This document shows, piece after piece, positions 1 through 14,300 of a stretch of DNA of 64,000 nt. The position numbers were made by a program, and so were the translations under genes. The stretch's first letter is position 1, and every line of letters begins with the position of its first letter. Origin of the DNA: Prostheceraeus crozeri (lineage: Eukaryota; Platyhelminthes; Polycladida; Euryleptidae); the NCBI GenBank assembly GCA_907163375.1, contig CAJQUW010000906.1, positions 334,144-398,143 on the forward strand. The letters are read 5' to 3'. Below the pieces are notes generated by a model. That model was not told where the DNA came from. It made no database searches and saw only the letters and a program-made list of their open reading frames with translations.

Positions 1-58
1 TAGAAGTCCTTAGTTAACATAAATCTTGATTCTCACATACTTTTACCTTGAAAAGTTT

Positions 59-105
59 AAAGTGTGTAAAGTCACCCCAACATATGGGGTGACTTTACAC
101 ACTTT
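59..105. repeat. Perfect 21-bp-arm hairpin
   Basis: Two perfectly complementary 21-nt arms (59-79 and 85-105) flank a 5-nt loop. The arm core is GTGTAAAGTCACCCC. A related half-site, TGTGTAAAGTCACCC, recurs at 252-266 in the orientation of the left arm. The hairpin could be the joined ends of a small foldback transposon or a dyad protein-binding site. No gene lies close enough to choose between these. Confidence 0.7.
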
Positions 106-106
106 T

Positions 107-3100
107 AAATTAAAAAAAATATGTATTCCGAATTTTGAATTTTATCATTATTATCATCTATTCAATGTTTATACCTGTAAGTTCAATTTATCAAAATTTG
201 AGTAAAATTCTTAAAAATTTCTAGAAAATACAATTGAAAGACTGAAAAAACTGTGTAAAGTCACCCTGTTCTACGGTATCCGGATCGCTCTTTGACCTAT
301 TTGGTTTGGGTCGCCCGGATAATCGAAGATGCACTGCATATGAAGTAGTGTACTCTCTATTTTATGACATATTTCATAACTACAGATTGGTGAAGTAACA
401 TGTAAAAACCGAGCGTCAATTAAGCGTAACAGCACTTTTTTAGGGGTTTACTTGAATAATGATAACTTACCGTTGTGCGTATGTTGAATTGAAATTGAAA
501 GAACAGGGGATTAGGAGAGATTGAGCTAGACTTCGAGAACCGTGCCACCTCGGAATCAACTGAAAGAAATCAGTACATTTATGTTTGATTCAGTGCATGT
601 ACTTTAATAATGATAACCTACCGTCGTGACTATGTTGACTTGAAATCGAATGGTAAAATTCAGCCGAAATAAGACGAGATATGGAGCCGAATAGAATCAG
701 AGAATGGGTACCACTTTGAATAACCGAATTGAACCGACGTGTGGTTAAGACGAGAGATTCGTAGGAGAACTTCGTAGGAGAATTTGAACATACCGAGCTC
801 AACTTGAACATACTCCCATCAACTGCTTTACAATCCTGAAATCATTTACGTCAACGCTTCGGAGCAGTAGATATACAGATTTATCAACATGTCAATAAAC
901 TAGTAGAAAATACTCTTTTTATCTATCTTTTATCAATTTTACAATATGTAGTCGATCTTATATTTCGTCATACAATTTAACGCTATCAAATCTTACAGAA
1001 AATTACGCTTAACTTTCAGTTCCGTTCAATATTGGAGCAAGATCAATAGACAGCATTTATTAAACAGTTCGAAATCCAGCTACCGGTATATCCATCATCA
1101 GAGAATACCTCATACCCAACTTGATGAATACACGTCATGAGCAAATATGAGGAGATATCTGCCTCAGACCGTAGTATATAATCCGATGTGTGGATATGAC
1201 CAGTGTACCCTTCAGACTGTCCGTCAGAGACGAAACGCGTCGGGTCACTTTTTTTATTTTATTCAATAAAAAGTAGTAACTATCACGGAGTGAATCTTTT
1301 GTCTCAACGCAACTATTGTGTTTCATCACGGAACTCTCAGAGAGTCGAATGACTTCCAACTTTATCTGAGGCTTGGCCTGAGCCTCACTTGAAGCTCTCA
1401 GGGTCGTTCAGACTAGAGACAAACTTCTTCGTGGAGTTCATCTCGCAGACCTCGCTCAGATCGTTCAGGCAAGCTTGTCTCAGGACCTGTTCACACTATC
1501 TCTCGGCAAACGTGCCGAGTCGCCCCAAACAAAATGACGGCTGACGGAGTTGGTGGGTCTCAGCAAGTAATTTGTCACAACTTCTGTTTGATTGACGTTT
1601 AAAACCGACGACGACGACTCCAATTCTGCGGTTTAATTGGATAGTGGCTGAAGTCTCAGATCTCGGCTCTCATGTCTGAACCTACCTTAATGACGATGTC
1701 ATCAATTCTGAAGTTTATTTTAATATTTATTAGCATTTCATTGAGTGCTACAGCTCCATCATCATTGTGTCTTTTCTGTGAACTGACAACTATTCAGAAA
1801 TTATTCCGTCCGACTGAAACCGGCACTTTATATAGGTCTATTACAACAGATGGAATAATAAATCTAATAAAAGGGAGCAATAGAAAAATATTTCAACTTA
1901 CTTCATCATCAAAACTTTTCAAATGCACTGGAAGATCAGCGATCCTTATCTTGTTCATTTTATGATTCATTCTTCTCTCCATTAGCTCAAGCCTCTTGAA
2001 CATGTCGGTATGATTCACCTGCATTGCTTCATGTAAGTCGTCTGAAAGTAAGTACGACAAATATTAATTAATAGCATTTAGTGAAGGTCGATATAATCTT
2101 ACTGATTTTTTTCATGATAGTTGTTTGGTTCTGGTCCTCAAACCTCTGGTCAGATGAGTTCTGCAATTGCGTCTGAGAAGCTGAAAAGCATCATTCACCA
2201 TCAAGGTTGAATTTAGTAATTCACAATGGAATACTATTCACACTTAATTGATATAATCAGGGATGCAAAGACTACGATTGTTAAAAGTGTTCCTTATATT
2301 AGAGGAAATAGGGTAGGTTTAGCTGAGATAGGTGAAATTCACAGCTAATAACTCCTTAAAATGGTTGTTTAAAAATATCTAGTTCAATGATAATAATTCA
2401 AACCATGATATGTAACGTAAAGAAATAGTGAAACTCTACTCCGAACTCAACTCTATGAAAATGATAACAAGATAAAAAATAAAATATGCCTGTATGGCCA
2501 TGGAAACAGTCGAGTCAAAAGTGAGACAATTGAACGTTAATGACACACTTCAACATTTCCTTCCCCAATTTTAAAAAAAATGTTGCAACCCAAAATCATT
2601 CATAACATAGTAAGTCCTCATTTATTGGCACTCTGGCCATTTCTCCTTTAACAAGTTCGGTGAAGGATATCATTCAGTTGACTTGGTACGTTTTAAATAA
2701 TCTTCACTACATATTACTTATCTGTTGGATTTGTTAAATAACAGTAAAGCATGAGAAAAATGTATCTTTATATGTTACCCATCACGAGTATGAGTATTTA
2801 TTAAAAATGATGCATATTCAATACTATGGATCGTAGGACCTGTAGAAGAACCGCAACTATGGTAAGTTTGTTCAGTGCTAAGCAATGAAACTGTAAAATT
2901 TCGATAAGTTGTCGGAGCCATATTCGTGAGAGATAAAGAAATTTCTATCGAAACAATAGGATGTATCGTTGGTTGGTTTATATAATTATACTACACAGGC
3001 ATTTATGTACAAATGTCAATGTGGAAGGTTTAACGACATTACTGTTAAATTCATTTTCTGTCTTAAACGGGATGACAAGAAAAGTAACACCAGTCATACC

Positions 3101-6100
3101 AAAACTCTCTATTTCTGTTGTTATTCTAGACGAATGCCTAGACCCAAGGAAATTTCTATCCTATTTACGAAAATCAGGCCTAGTCCCTCGTCGGTAGTAT
3201 TCCTTCATCTGCATGGAATTGTATAAAAATTACCATACAACCAAATAATTTATAAAAACCATGTAAACCGTAATGGTAAAAGTCTGTACTACATACAGGA
3301 AGAAACCCTATCTCTTTGTTATTGAGAAAAGAAAATAGCGGAGTGTGATCAGGATAACTGGTCATGAGTGATAGGCATGTAAGATCTCCCGTGAGATCTG
3401 TATACCATTCCTAAGCTGCACTTCACTTACCATTATAAATCTACGCCTGTAATAATTGGGACTAGTTACTACTATTTAGCCAACGAGAAAAAAACCGAAA
3501 ATCCGTTTTTTCCGGAAAAGTAAGTAAAGCCCTGTAGAGCGTATTTGGAAATACCAGAGTAAAATATATTGACCAACTCTCTGAAGTGGCTTCAGGAGAC
3601 TAAAATTTGCAAATGATAGTGTAGACTTTTTTTGGTCATTTTTTGCAAATTTTGCTTGTATTACTCACAAAGATGACTGACCTCAAAATTCTTTTACACG
3701 ATTGAATTCTCTGATAAATTGCCTTACAATACATACCAGTTGAATTGAAATCGGATAAATACTTAAGTGGCGAGGTCGTGATTTTCTTCCCACAAACTTC
3801 GTTCATGATTTTTTTTCGACAGATTACCTTTAAGCTATAACGTCGTAATACTATCCACGTATGTCGAATTTAACTATGCAGTTGCAAAATCGGATATTTT
3901 TACCTGTAAGCATACTTGATGTTGTAAAAACAAAATTAGACCCGAATTACCCAAGCCCATTCGACACTTCTGCAAGTTTTACTGTTTTCATGCCCAAACT
4001 TAAAACACTCAAAATGAATTTTCTAATATTAACTTATAAATTTCTTAAGTAGGCCTACATACACAGAACGTACATTTGAGGGTAAAAGGAATTTGCAACA
4101 TTTAATTGAAAATTTATTAAGGTCATAAGAAAAAAGTAGCCGTATTCGACCCAACCCCCCCCCCCTAAAACAGTAAAATAACCCCATTGCAGATTGTATT
4201 ATCGATTTGCTTCGGAAAGTTTGTTTTTCTTTAAGGCGTTTGCACTCGAAAAAAATCATTGCAAGTACATTTTTCTATCAGAACAGGCCATTCCAAAACT
4301 TGTTGGTACACCTTACCAGACAGACGGCTAGATTTAAATGTCTTGAAATGTTTAAGATACGTACACTTGCCTGGAAGCATTACAAAAAATACTCGATCTT
4401 GATTTTAATTGGAAACTTGACATACACCGGGATCATTCGATCAGAATAATCACAATTTCTAACTTTTTATTTATCACAGCTTCAAGAAAAAATGAAATTT
4501 AGAAATAAAAACCGTTTTATAATTTTGGCCATGCAATGTAGTTTCTCGCAGATGTTGCAGTTCTTTCGAATTCTCAGTAGATATGGAGAAACATATAAGT
4601 ATTACGAAATATTAGTGACACCGGAGTTTCCCGGAGCTACCAGTTTTACTGAAAATCCGTGCGAAACATTCATGACTAAAAAAAAGCAATGTACAGGGGA
4701 GTGTCTATCGACACGTATAAAATCGTATCGGTAGCGTAATTTGATTATGTATGCCCTAGACTAAATTTTACTCTTGTCCGAGTTAAGTTTTATTGCTGTA
4801 TACACGATGGTTCGTTTAATGAAGATTCTAGTAACCTCTAAACATTTTTTGAATGATATACCTCTAAACATTTTCTGAATGATATTTCAGCTAAAACTTA
4901 TAGATTGAGTTCTTCTTAAACCAAACGTAGTTACTTACTTTTTTCAGCTTCAACTTTTCTGCTTTTGACAGCGGCAAAAACCTTGAATTGAAATTTATGA
5001 TGGAGTATTTCTCATCATTAATTGATTTTCCATAAAGGAAACTGAAATAAATATTGGAATGATCTGTGGGGATGAGGCATCTAGATTCTGCAGGTGTTCT
5101 TTTTCGTCGCGATGTCGCCAGCATCATGGGGGAAACGACTTGAGTTGAGTTGCTCTCCACCATAAATTTTCTTCTCCTCTTTTGATCCGAACATTGCTGC
5201 AGTTGAAAAAAAATAGCACCGCTGCGTAGGAAGTCAATATCCTCAAAATGTTTAAGAGATTCTTTTATATTCCACCATTCACAAATCTCCCATAAACACC
5301 AGAGACAGTCAGCTTAATTTCAGTGACGTGTAACGGATATGACGAAGGCAACGAAATTTTCCGTTGATTTAGTTTTAAACAAGAATGGGCGAATCTTTCA
5401 TTAAAACAAATAAAAATTTTTAATTTTCAGTTTTTTTTGTTTATGAATAAACCCATAGAGTATATTTATATAGGTACTCTATGGTTTAACTTATTGAGTA
5501 AGACTCATAGAAATTATATAGACTTACCATAAAATTAAGCACCGAAGTGTTAAAATAAATAAAAAGTGATGTTATTATATCACTGTGGGCATATAGTAAA
5601 AAACTTTAGCACATGTACTCTGTCATGTTTGATGTTTGATTGCTGTTATCAACTTTCGTCCATTTTAAGATGTGTTAGAAATACAAGCAGGGATAACGGA
5701 ATAATAAATTTCCCGGAATTGGGCACTGGTGGACACTACTATGCCCTGACGCCTTGATGGTGACCTGCAGAGCATGTCGAGAAACCAAATAATCATAAAA
5801 TAATACAATTCCAAACGCGGATATTAAGTAAGTATTAAGTTCATGATTTATTTCCATGGAAGAAGGGGCCTAACAATAAATATTTTGTTTCATTGTTGAT
5901 GGGTGCTGAAGTATGAGTGATTATTATTTTTTGTTTTAGTTCTCAACCTCTAACAAATATTTCAAGTTCCTGGATACCGAAATCAGCTGTTCACATGCTC
6001 ACACAGCATCAACGCATGTTCGTGATAAAGTGATGTCCCTGTCTATTGCGTAGTTGCGTAGTTCATCATACAATCAAATGAAAAAATATAGAAGTTAATT

Positions 6101-6690
6101 GGTTAAAGGCTTAATAGAAATTCCTGAAAACGCGCACGCACTTAGCAGATGACAATAAGAGGTTCAAATGCTCGCTACCGAATTCAGAGATTATTCTCAG
6201 TGACTGAAACCATATATGCGGCGTCAAAATTATCCAACTTGTGAAAATTTTAGATCAATAGTACATTGACGAGAAGTGTTTGTAATTCGCAAAACTTCCG
6301 CATTTGAAAGAATCAAATCTGCGACTATTGGAATGGAATGGTCAACATACGACGGATTTCCCTTTTCACGTTATACAAATTTATCTTGCTTTTCGCCCAT
6401 ATAATACATTCTACTGCTGTGCTAACTTTTCCAGCTGTTTTTCCCTTCTTAGTCAAATAAATTCTTATAAAAAATTTTCTATTTTAATGGGTGAAATTAC
6501 AATTGAAATTTTTCTCTGTAAACAAATATTTCTTTTTGGATGGATTGCAGTACGGTGAAGAAATCATACACGTGGTAACAAAAAGTCTTTTCGTCAATAT
6601 CCGATCTTAACGTTTGAGAATAGGCTGTTTCTCTTTGATGACTTTCATTGCATCTTATATCATTCTCTCCAAAGACAATGGATATCTATC
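107..6690. other. Long stretch without a recognisable gene
   Basis: Neither strand shows an ORF with recognisable domains. The longest, a 97-codon ORF at 1672-1965 with a hydrophobic N-terminal segment, has no family resemblance and no neighbouring exon signals I trust. Other contents are a 15-bp C-rich run near 4149-4166 and a two-copy 26-bp direct repeat at 4834-4885. The rest reads as AT-rich intergenic or intronic DNA. Confidence 0.5.
4834..4885 (+). repeat. Two-copy 26-bp tandem repeat
   Basis: The unit ACCTCTAAACATTTT(T/C)TGAATGATAT occurs twice back to back (starts at 4834 and 4860) with a single base difference. Confidence 0.85.
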
Positions 6691-6699
6691 ATATGCATT

Positions 6700-7140
6700 C
6701 TTTTAACAACGGATCACTGATCATCGATCTTTTTACCGTCCATCAAATATAAATTCAAAAACGCTGACAAAGTTTTGACATAGAGATGTAAAATTGTGTT
6801 AGCACTTTTTCTTATTTGCTTAGGGCCTATAAGTCATTAATGAATTTTCACGAGAGATTATGCCTTTTTATAATATCTATTTTCAGTGATTTATCCATGA
6901 GTCACTGATCATTGATGTTTTAACCATTAAAGATACCTATTTGAAAATAACTAACTCATAGTTGTAAGAGTGTTTCAGCACTGAATTTTGATTACGCCTA
7001 ATAAAACTTTCACGAGAAATCATGCCCTTTTTCAAAATATCTTTGTCACTGGAATTATCTTTGGTCACTGGAATTATCCAAGACTCATTGATAATGGATG
7101 ATTTAACCATGGCAAATGTGATTGAAAAATTAATTCGAAT
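6700..7140 (+). repeat. Diverged tandem repeats, unit about 165-190 bp
   Basis: Recurring landmarks include CACTGATCATCGAT/CACTGATCATTGAT near 6715 and 6902, with a weaker version near 7075. TTTCACGAGAGATTATGCC/TTTCACGAGAAATCATGCC occur near 6846 and 7009, each followed by an AT-rich AATATCT block. This indicates about three decayed copies. No coding potential is visible. Confidence 0.55.
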
Positions 7141-7320
7141 AAAAACATACAAACTGTATTCAAAAAAGTTTATTCATACTTCTTAACCATGTTTCAAGAA
7201 TTATTTATCAATATATGTCACTGAATATTATTTTTCTTGCGAGTTTCTTAATTTTTTTTATATAATAATTATCCAGATTTCATGGATCATGTATAATTAT
7301 CCATGGACCGGCAACTAGGG

Positions 7321-8613
7321 TAGACGTGTTTACTTGCTTCTGCTCGTGAATATCAATGTCGATCGTGATTTGTGGATCTGACTGTGACAGTCAGTCATTA
7401 GTTCTACTGTTACAAGTAAACAGTTAACATCTTGTAAATATTATTCATTTTTTCTTCAACAGGTCGTCTACGCTAACCCAAAGGATTTTCAGAAACCGTC
7501 AACGATGTGTCTTAGTGTTGGTCAGTGCAATGAATCAAATTTCAAAGCTGTTCAATGAGCAGAAGATTGTGGATTAATCAGCTGGAAAATGAAGTGCACT
7601 TCTCTTCTGTTTCACTTCAGTGTCCTGAAGTCTTCAATATAGTGGAAATTAGTGTAACTCGTTGTGCAGAACGAGTTTCAGCATGATATGGCAATTTTGG
7701 TGAATTGTGATATTCCTGTGTATGATAGTGGTATGTAGACTGGGACAGTGTCACGACTTTGTTGACATACTATGTTTTGGTAAAGTTGGACAAATTGTAT
7801 CTTTCATGTGAAAATCAGTCTGTTTTTGAAACTTGTCAGTGTTGTGAATTCCTATATGAATAAAATGTGAAGTTAATGACTTGCTCTTATAATGTACTAA
7901 GTGTATGGAAGGTAGTAGGCGAATGGGCAAGGCAAGGGAAGCGCAAATCCAATAACAGTTAAATTTGTGTTTGAATATGCAATCGGCTAGTGTTAGGGTA
8001 AGGTTTGGCGAACGGGCTAGTTTCCAGGAATGAGGGCTTCGAATCTGGATTGTAGGTGAATAGAGGATCAATGCGAGTATAAGTTTGCCTAGGTTTCGGT
8101 GTTGGGTCGTGTCTTAAGAAAGAGTTGAAGTTTCGCAAAGATGACTTGTATATTTCATGCGCATAGGCCTGCATGTCATAGTGGTGGTAGTTGGCATGTG
8201 TCAGGTAAGTTTGCATAGGTGATAGAGCATGCTCATATTACCCACAAGCATTGCTAGGAATGTTTGACAACAGATTAGGACAGTAGAAATATGCTACGAA
8301 GGAGGCATGGTTATGGCTATAGGCCGTTTGCAGTTGAACATAAATTTTAGTAATGAGTTGTATTGTAAGTGATGGATAAGCGCTAGGACTTCATGGAGGG
8401 AAGACACTGAAGAGGTCTAAATATGTCCTTAAAAACTGTGACAGTCACGGAACTAAGTTATGCAAATTACATGTACATGCAATTGTTATGCAGGCCTATA
8501 CCCACATAGCTACATGTGCCAATTGCAGCATGTAAGAGGGGGCGCGTGAATTCAGCAGGAATGGATTGAGGAAGGAATTCTAGTTGGCATATGCACGAAA
8601 AGATCCCGAGAGG
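7321..8613 (+). repeat. Long inverted repeat, left arm (1293 bp)
   Basis: This arm is the reverse complement of 10036-11328. Every block I compared by eye matches exactly, and hypothetical ORFs of 106 and 85 codons are identical in both arms, so I do not treat those ORFs as genes. The outer end reads TAGACGTGTTTACTTG and the inner end AAAAGATCCCGAGAGG. No convincing target-site duplication flanks the pair. It may be the long terminal inverted repeats of an unidentified DNA transposon, a recent inverted duplication, or an assembly palindrome. Confidence 0.85.
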
Positions 8614-10035
8614 AAAAAAGTTGGCTGTCAAGTTATATCAATTGTTGTAGAAATGTAAGCCACGAATTTCAATTGGATAGAGTTTCGACCTACACCTTTT
8701 CCATCCCCGGAATTCAACTGTGAAATTCAACAACTGCAATCTCAGATCAAAAATAGAAATATGAACTATTCAATTCAAATAATGCAAAATCTCAGAATAT
8801 CTTTCTTTTTTTTCAGTTCAACATCTCAAATCAATTGACGCAGTTTTGAATAAAACAAATTCAAGTTTCTTTGGAATGATGGGTTACGTCCAACTGATTC
8901 ACTATGATATCTTAATGAACATTCGTTCATTTAATAAGGCCAAGGTTTATGGCTCAATTAATTATATTCTTTCTGGCTCCGCCTGAGTTGTGAAAGAATG
9001 CTTATAATTATTGCATTTTTAAGTATAATAATCATTATTTGACATAATTTCAAAATAAAACTGTTAATACATTAGTTAAATATATTATTTTTATGCATTT
9101 GATATGCGAGACATGTAAATGTATTTAAACTTAGCTTGTTGGGGGTGTGCACACAGCGTGTTTATTTTTTAAAGAATTCGTATTGTTCAACACCTAAATG
9201 AGTTCAAGTCACCTGCAAGCGCTCACATTTCGATATATTGCTCATTTGGAACAAGCGGTGGACTGTACCACGTGTTATGTCTGATGAATGCTAATTCCTC
9301 AAAGTATATCTTCTAGGTATATCTTCATATCTAAATATTTCTTCAAAATATATCTTCTCCGCATGACACCATCATACACTAGGTGACATGCCACGCGTAA
9401 TTACGGAACACCCCAAACATCCGTGGTTAAGGGCATTCCATTCTTCTACCCGCGTACATACGCGCTGCACTAAGAGTCAGAAATCACTTGATCTGATGCT
9501 GTTAAAACATGGGAAATGTTTATGAATACGCGCGGGCGAGCGTTTATAGTTTGCGCGTCGTCCACGGTTGTCTGCGCTGCCGCTTGAACCACGGATGAAC
9601 CGCTAAGCATGTTCTGTCTTCCCTGAGCATGAAATTGAGGTCCTATCACATTGTTTAGCCTCTGATACATGCAGACACATGAGACGCAAAGTCTATGTAA
9701 CAGGACTGCCAACTATACTAACTTATATTGCAGCAATATCCCGCATAGCCACGGATGTTTGGGGTCATAATTACGCGTGGTTCACACGTGAATTACGCGT
9801 GATTGAGTGTGGCATGTCACCTATTGTACTAGGCTCCAACGGTTTATTCAATGTGTTTAGGCTGGACACTATTTGAGATTTTTAGATGTTGATCAATAAA
9901 TTCCAAGACACCTGGCGTAAAATTGACTTGACTATGTTCGCATGGCGTCTGAGTTATCATCAACTTGCGGGTAATGAATTGGAACACAACGGAATGTTCA
10001 GCAATTCACGGAATGTCCAACTGCATTTCAATTTG
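8614..10035. other. Spacer between the long inverted-repeat arms
   Basis: This 1422-bp spacer is AT-rich at 8800-9130 and holds the MITE-like element at 9382-9821. Small ORFs here (for example 80 codons at 9470-9712 on the minus strand and 98 codons at 9886-10182 on the plus strand) show no recognisable domain. No transposase fragment is visible. Confidence 0.6.
9382..9821. mobile_element. MITE-like element inside the inverted-repeat spacer
   Basis: The ends GGTGACATGCCAC and GTGGCATGTCACC are exact inverted repeats, and TA dinucleotides flank both sides (9380-9381, 9822-9823). Further inside, the pairing continues in blocks: ACGCGTAATTA and CCCCAAACATCCGTGG recur inverted on the right side. 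At 440 bp with no coding capacity it fits a TA-inserting (Tc1/mariner-type) non-autonomous element. The family assignment is an inference from the TA flanks only. Confidence 0.5.
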
Positions 10036-11328
10036 CCTCTCGGGATCTTTTCGTGCATATGCCAACTAGAATTCCTTCCTCAATCCATTCCTGCTGAATT
10101 CACGCGCCCCCTCTTACATGCTGCAATTGGCACATGTAGCTATGTGGGTATAGGCCTGCATAACAATTGCATGTACATGTAATTTGCATAACTTAGTTCC
10201 GTGACTGTCACAGTTTTTAAGGACATATTTAGACCTCTTCAGTGTCTTCCCTCCATGAAGTCCTAGCGCTTATCCATCACTTACAATACAACTCATTACT
10301 AAAATTTATGTTCAACTGCAAACGGCCTATAGCCATAACCATGCCTCCTTCGTAGCATATTTCTACTGTCCTAATCTGTTGTCAAACATTCCTAGCAATG
10401 CTTGTGGGTAATATGAGCATGCTCTATCACCTATGCAAACTTACCTGACACATGCCAACTACCACCACTATGACATGCAGGCCTATGCGCATGAAATATA
10501 CAAGTCATCTTTGCGAAACTTCAACTCTTTCTTAAGACACGACCCAACACCGAAACCTAGGCAAACTTATACTCGCATTGATCCTCTATTCACCTACAAT
10601 CCAGATTCGAAGCCCTCATTCCTGGAAACTAGCCCGTTCGCCAAACCTTACCCTAACACTAGCCGATTGCATATTCAAACACAAATTTAACTGTTATTGG
10701 ATTTGCGCTTCCCTTGCCTTGCCCATTCGCCTACTACCTTCCATACACTTAGTACATTATAAGAGCAAGTCATTAACTTCACATTTTATTCATATAGGAA
10801 TTCACAACACTGACAAGTTTCAAAAACAGACTGATTTTCACATGAAAGATACAATTTGTCCAACTTTACCAAAACATAGTATGTCAACAAAGTCGTGACA
10901 CTGTCCCAGTCTACATACCACTATCATACACAGGAATATCACAATTCACCAAAATTGCCATATCATGCTGAAACTCGTTCTGCACAACGAGTTACACTAA
11001 TTTCCACTATATTGAAGACTTCAGGACACTGAAGTGAAACAGAAGAGAAGTGCACTTCATTTTCCAGCTGATTAATCCACAATCTTCTGCTCATTGAACA
11101 GCTTTGAAATTTGATTCATTGCACTGACCAACACTAAGACACATCGTTGACGGTTTCTGAAAATCCTTTGGGTTAGCGTAGACGACCTGTTGAAGAAAAA
11201 ATGAATAATATTTACAAGATGTTAACTGTTTACTTGTAACAGTAGAACTAATGACTGACTGTCACAGTCAGATCCACAAATCACGATCGACATTGATATT
11301 CACGAGCAGAAGCAAGTAAACACGTCTA
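10036..11328 (-). repeat. Long inverted repeat, right arm (1293 bp)
   Basis: This is the mirror copy of 7321-8613, with the same length and no difference seen by eye. Such identity means a recent origin, gene conversion between the arms, or an assembly fold-back. No domain is recognisable in the arm. Confidence 0.85.
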
Positions 11329-14300
11329 GCTAGATCACGTATTTTCTGCGAAATGAAATTGGGTCATTGTTGACTGTGTCTTACATAGAAAATGAAAATG
11401 ATCACGTTCCTGATCCATTGACGCATTCATGGGTTGTAAATAGTTTTGTCTCAGATTCCTGCTCCTTACCAGGCCACTGTGGCGCGGTTATTCCGACGCA
11501 AAAAATTCGCAAGAATTTATGCGTGCGAATAACGATTTCCTTCGTTTCTCACCATCGGCATGCTGATATTTGATTTTATTTTTTTACAAGAATTTATACA
11601 TTCTCATACGATGATGAAAATCATCCCAGCAGCCATTTATAATGCACATACAGATACTTAAACAAATCAATCAAACTACCCTGGATGAATTAAAGAGCAA
11701 GGTTTCGATGTCTCCTTAGTCAATGAATACATGCAATCATGGAAACACGAAATAAATAAATATTATAATCAATTTATCATTCAATCCAATTAATCTTTTA
11801 TATCTCAGAGATGAAGCAAAAACTGTTGCGCACGAATCTCCAACAGCGTCAATCGTCATCAGGCAGTGATCGAACTAGATAATAAAAGGAATAGCCTTCT
11901 AGACGTTTTACCTTTCGTTTTCAGCACGATGTAAATATATGGCCCATTGTACATGCGTTGGCATTCTGAGTTCATTGTGGAGTTGCACTTTAACCATACA
12001 CTTTAACGAGGAAGTTATGAACCACGAAGGATATATTGCAGACCAAAATACATTTGACTTGGAGTGGAACAGGATGAAGACAGCTTGGTGCTGAAAAAGA
12101 GTGTGGTCGCAGCAAAGGCTGGGCAGGCATAAGAGAGACCTGATGGTGGAATTCGGAAGTGGAAAGCGCTGACAAAGAAAAGAAGTTGCGCTTCAAGCAA
12201 TGGCAGCAAAGCAAGTGTGAGGCAACTAAAGTTCTCTATAAAAATGTAAAAAGATAAAGTATCACTATCAAATGAGACCGATGAACTGCAATAAAAATTA
12301 TTATTGATGAAGTTGAAGATAGTTGATGCAAAAAACGTCAAATTGACATAGGGCATATGCATCAAGCATTCAAATATTACATTTGCATATCAAACATGCT
12401 CACTTATGTCCAATCTTTAATAGCGCATGTAAGTTTATAGCAACGATCACAATTGGCATAAAGCATCTGCACTTACATGTAATTATGCCATGCTTCTCTG
12501 GAATTTATTTTGTAATATACAAGTATTAAGGTCATTATCATTGTATATCATGTCATTTGCCTGAAATTGAAGGCGTTTTACAATTAACTACTCAGCTACT
12601 AATGCTGTCATTCATTATTTTTGTGGCTGTAACAATTTGCAATGCCTATCACGAGCAACGCAGTTCGTTCAGGGGAAATGAAATTAATTTGAACATGTCC
12701 CGCACAAGCTATATTACAGATCAGGCCACATCGAGCCAAAATCCTCTGACAGTGCCCCATCGAAAAAATGGGACTACATACATTTAAATTATATAAGCGA
12801 AAAATGGACCTAAACATACAAAAGAATTACAATTTTGAACATGCATATAGTCAGTCTTTTGATATCAAAATTGCCATACTTTTGCGAGAGGATTTTTTCA
12901 AATGATTGTCGTCAATTGCTAGCAGGCTAGACGACCAATGATGTGACTTTGTATCGAAGTTGGCCTTTAGGATCATACTTTTAAAAAAAATTCCTGAAAA
13001 ACATGCAAACATATTAATGACTCAGTCAGATTTTTATATGTATAGCATCTGAATGAAATCAGATTGCTCTACTCGTACTGAAGTAATTAAACTCGAAGTG
13101 ATAAGTTGCACATAAAATTCAACTTTCCAAAATTTGCGGAAGTGCTTTCGAATTGTTCCTCACCTTCATTATTCGCCTCTATACCGTACCGCGCAACCGC
13201 GAAAAAATTTTAAATACTGATAGCACGAATCGTCAAACTCGATCACATGCACATAGAATTCCTGTGATACAGCAAATAAGAGCTTCATCTGTAATATTTC
13301 AATTTTAAACTACTAAATATTGGAAAATCATTCCCTTATGGTTACTCATGGTTACTTATTTTCTGTAAAATTATCAGTGAATTTACATCATAGCCTCATG
13401 GCGCCTCTTTCAGAGCTGTGTCGGCTAGTGATAATCCAAGCGACAGCAACAAGCGACTTGCACTGAATCCTTACTTGTCTTTTGCCATTGAACAATGACT
13501 AATTGCATTTCCAGTCGCCCAGTGATAGACTTAGTATAGGCTAACGGATTATTCACTTCGACCACAATTGAGCTACAAGCTTGCTAAGAACCCGAGTCAT
13601 TGAGTGGGTCACCGAATGGTGCCTTTGAACCAGTTTCATCACTGATATACACACCATCATGCTATAACTTTTTACTTTTTCACCGATATTCCTAGACATT
13701 CCAAATGTGAAGAATGATTTTAGAAGTTTTTAATATAATCGTAGCTCCATCGCTGAAATTCATCCCCGGAGATATTATTTCAAAAGAGAGCCGAAGCCTT
13801 TTGTATTGACGAACTAGGCTTCGAGGATTGCTGCAATCATCATGCCTGATTGTTCGAATCTCTGTCTTAGTAGCCATGTATCTCAGGGTTGTTTCGAGGC
13901 ACAAATCGAATTTCTCTGGTCGACCCGGCTTGCGAAGTTGTCGTGGAGATGTTCTTAGAATCTAATGATCTAGTTGTCATGGTGGTAGAAATCGATCACA
14001 GTATATGATGCATGCAAAAAGAGTCTGACATGTGGATTGGATTTCCTAAAATTTGATGGAATCATGACAATTTGAACACTCTGGTATTCATGAATTAGAT
14101 AAGTGCAAGCGATAGTTGCATTGGCATCCACTGCCAGCTCATCTATATGTAGTTCTATATCATTCATGTGCAATCAAAAGTCCGAGATCAATGTGTCTGG
14201 CTGAAGATTAGGCGGGCTGAGCTTTCAGTGGTCCCCTGTTCACGCGTGCCTGTAGGATGCAAAGCAGGACCAAGGTGAAGCAAGACAAACAAACAAATCA

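Noticed and set aside
1672-1965. 97-codon ORF with hydrophobic N-terminus, as a secreted peptide gene
   Set aside because: No family resemblance, no exon context, and length within chance for AT-rich DNA.
7751-8216. Identical 106- and 85-codon ORFs in both inverted arms, as possible conserved genes
   Set aside because: Their identity follows from the arms being duplicates; no domain, codon pattern or start context supports coding.
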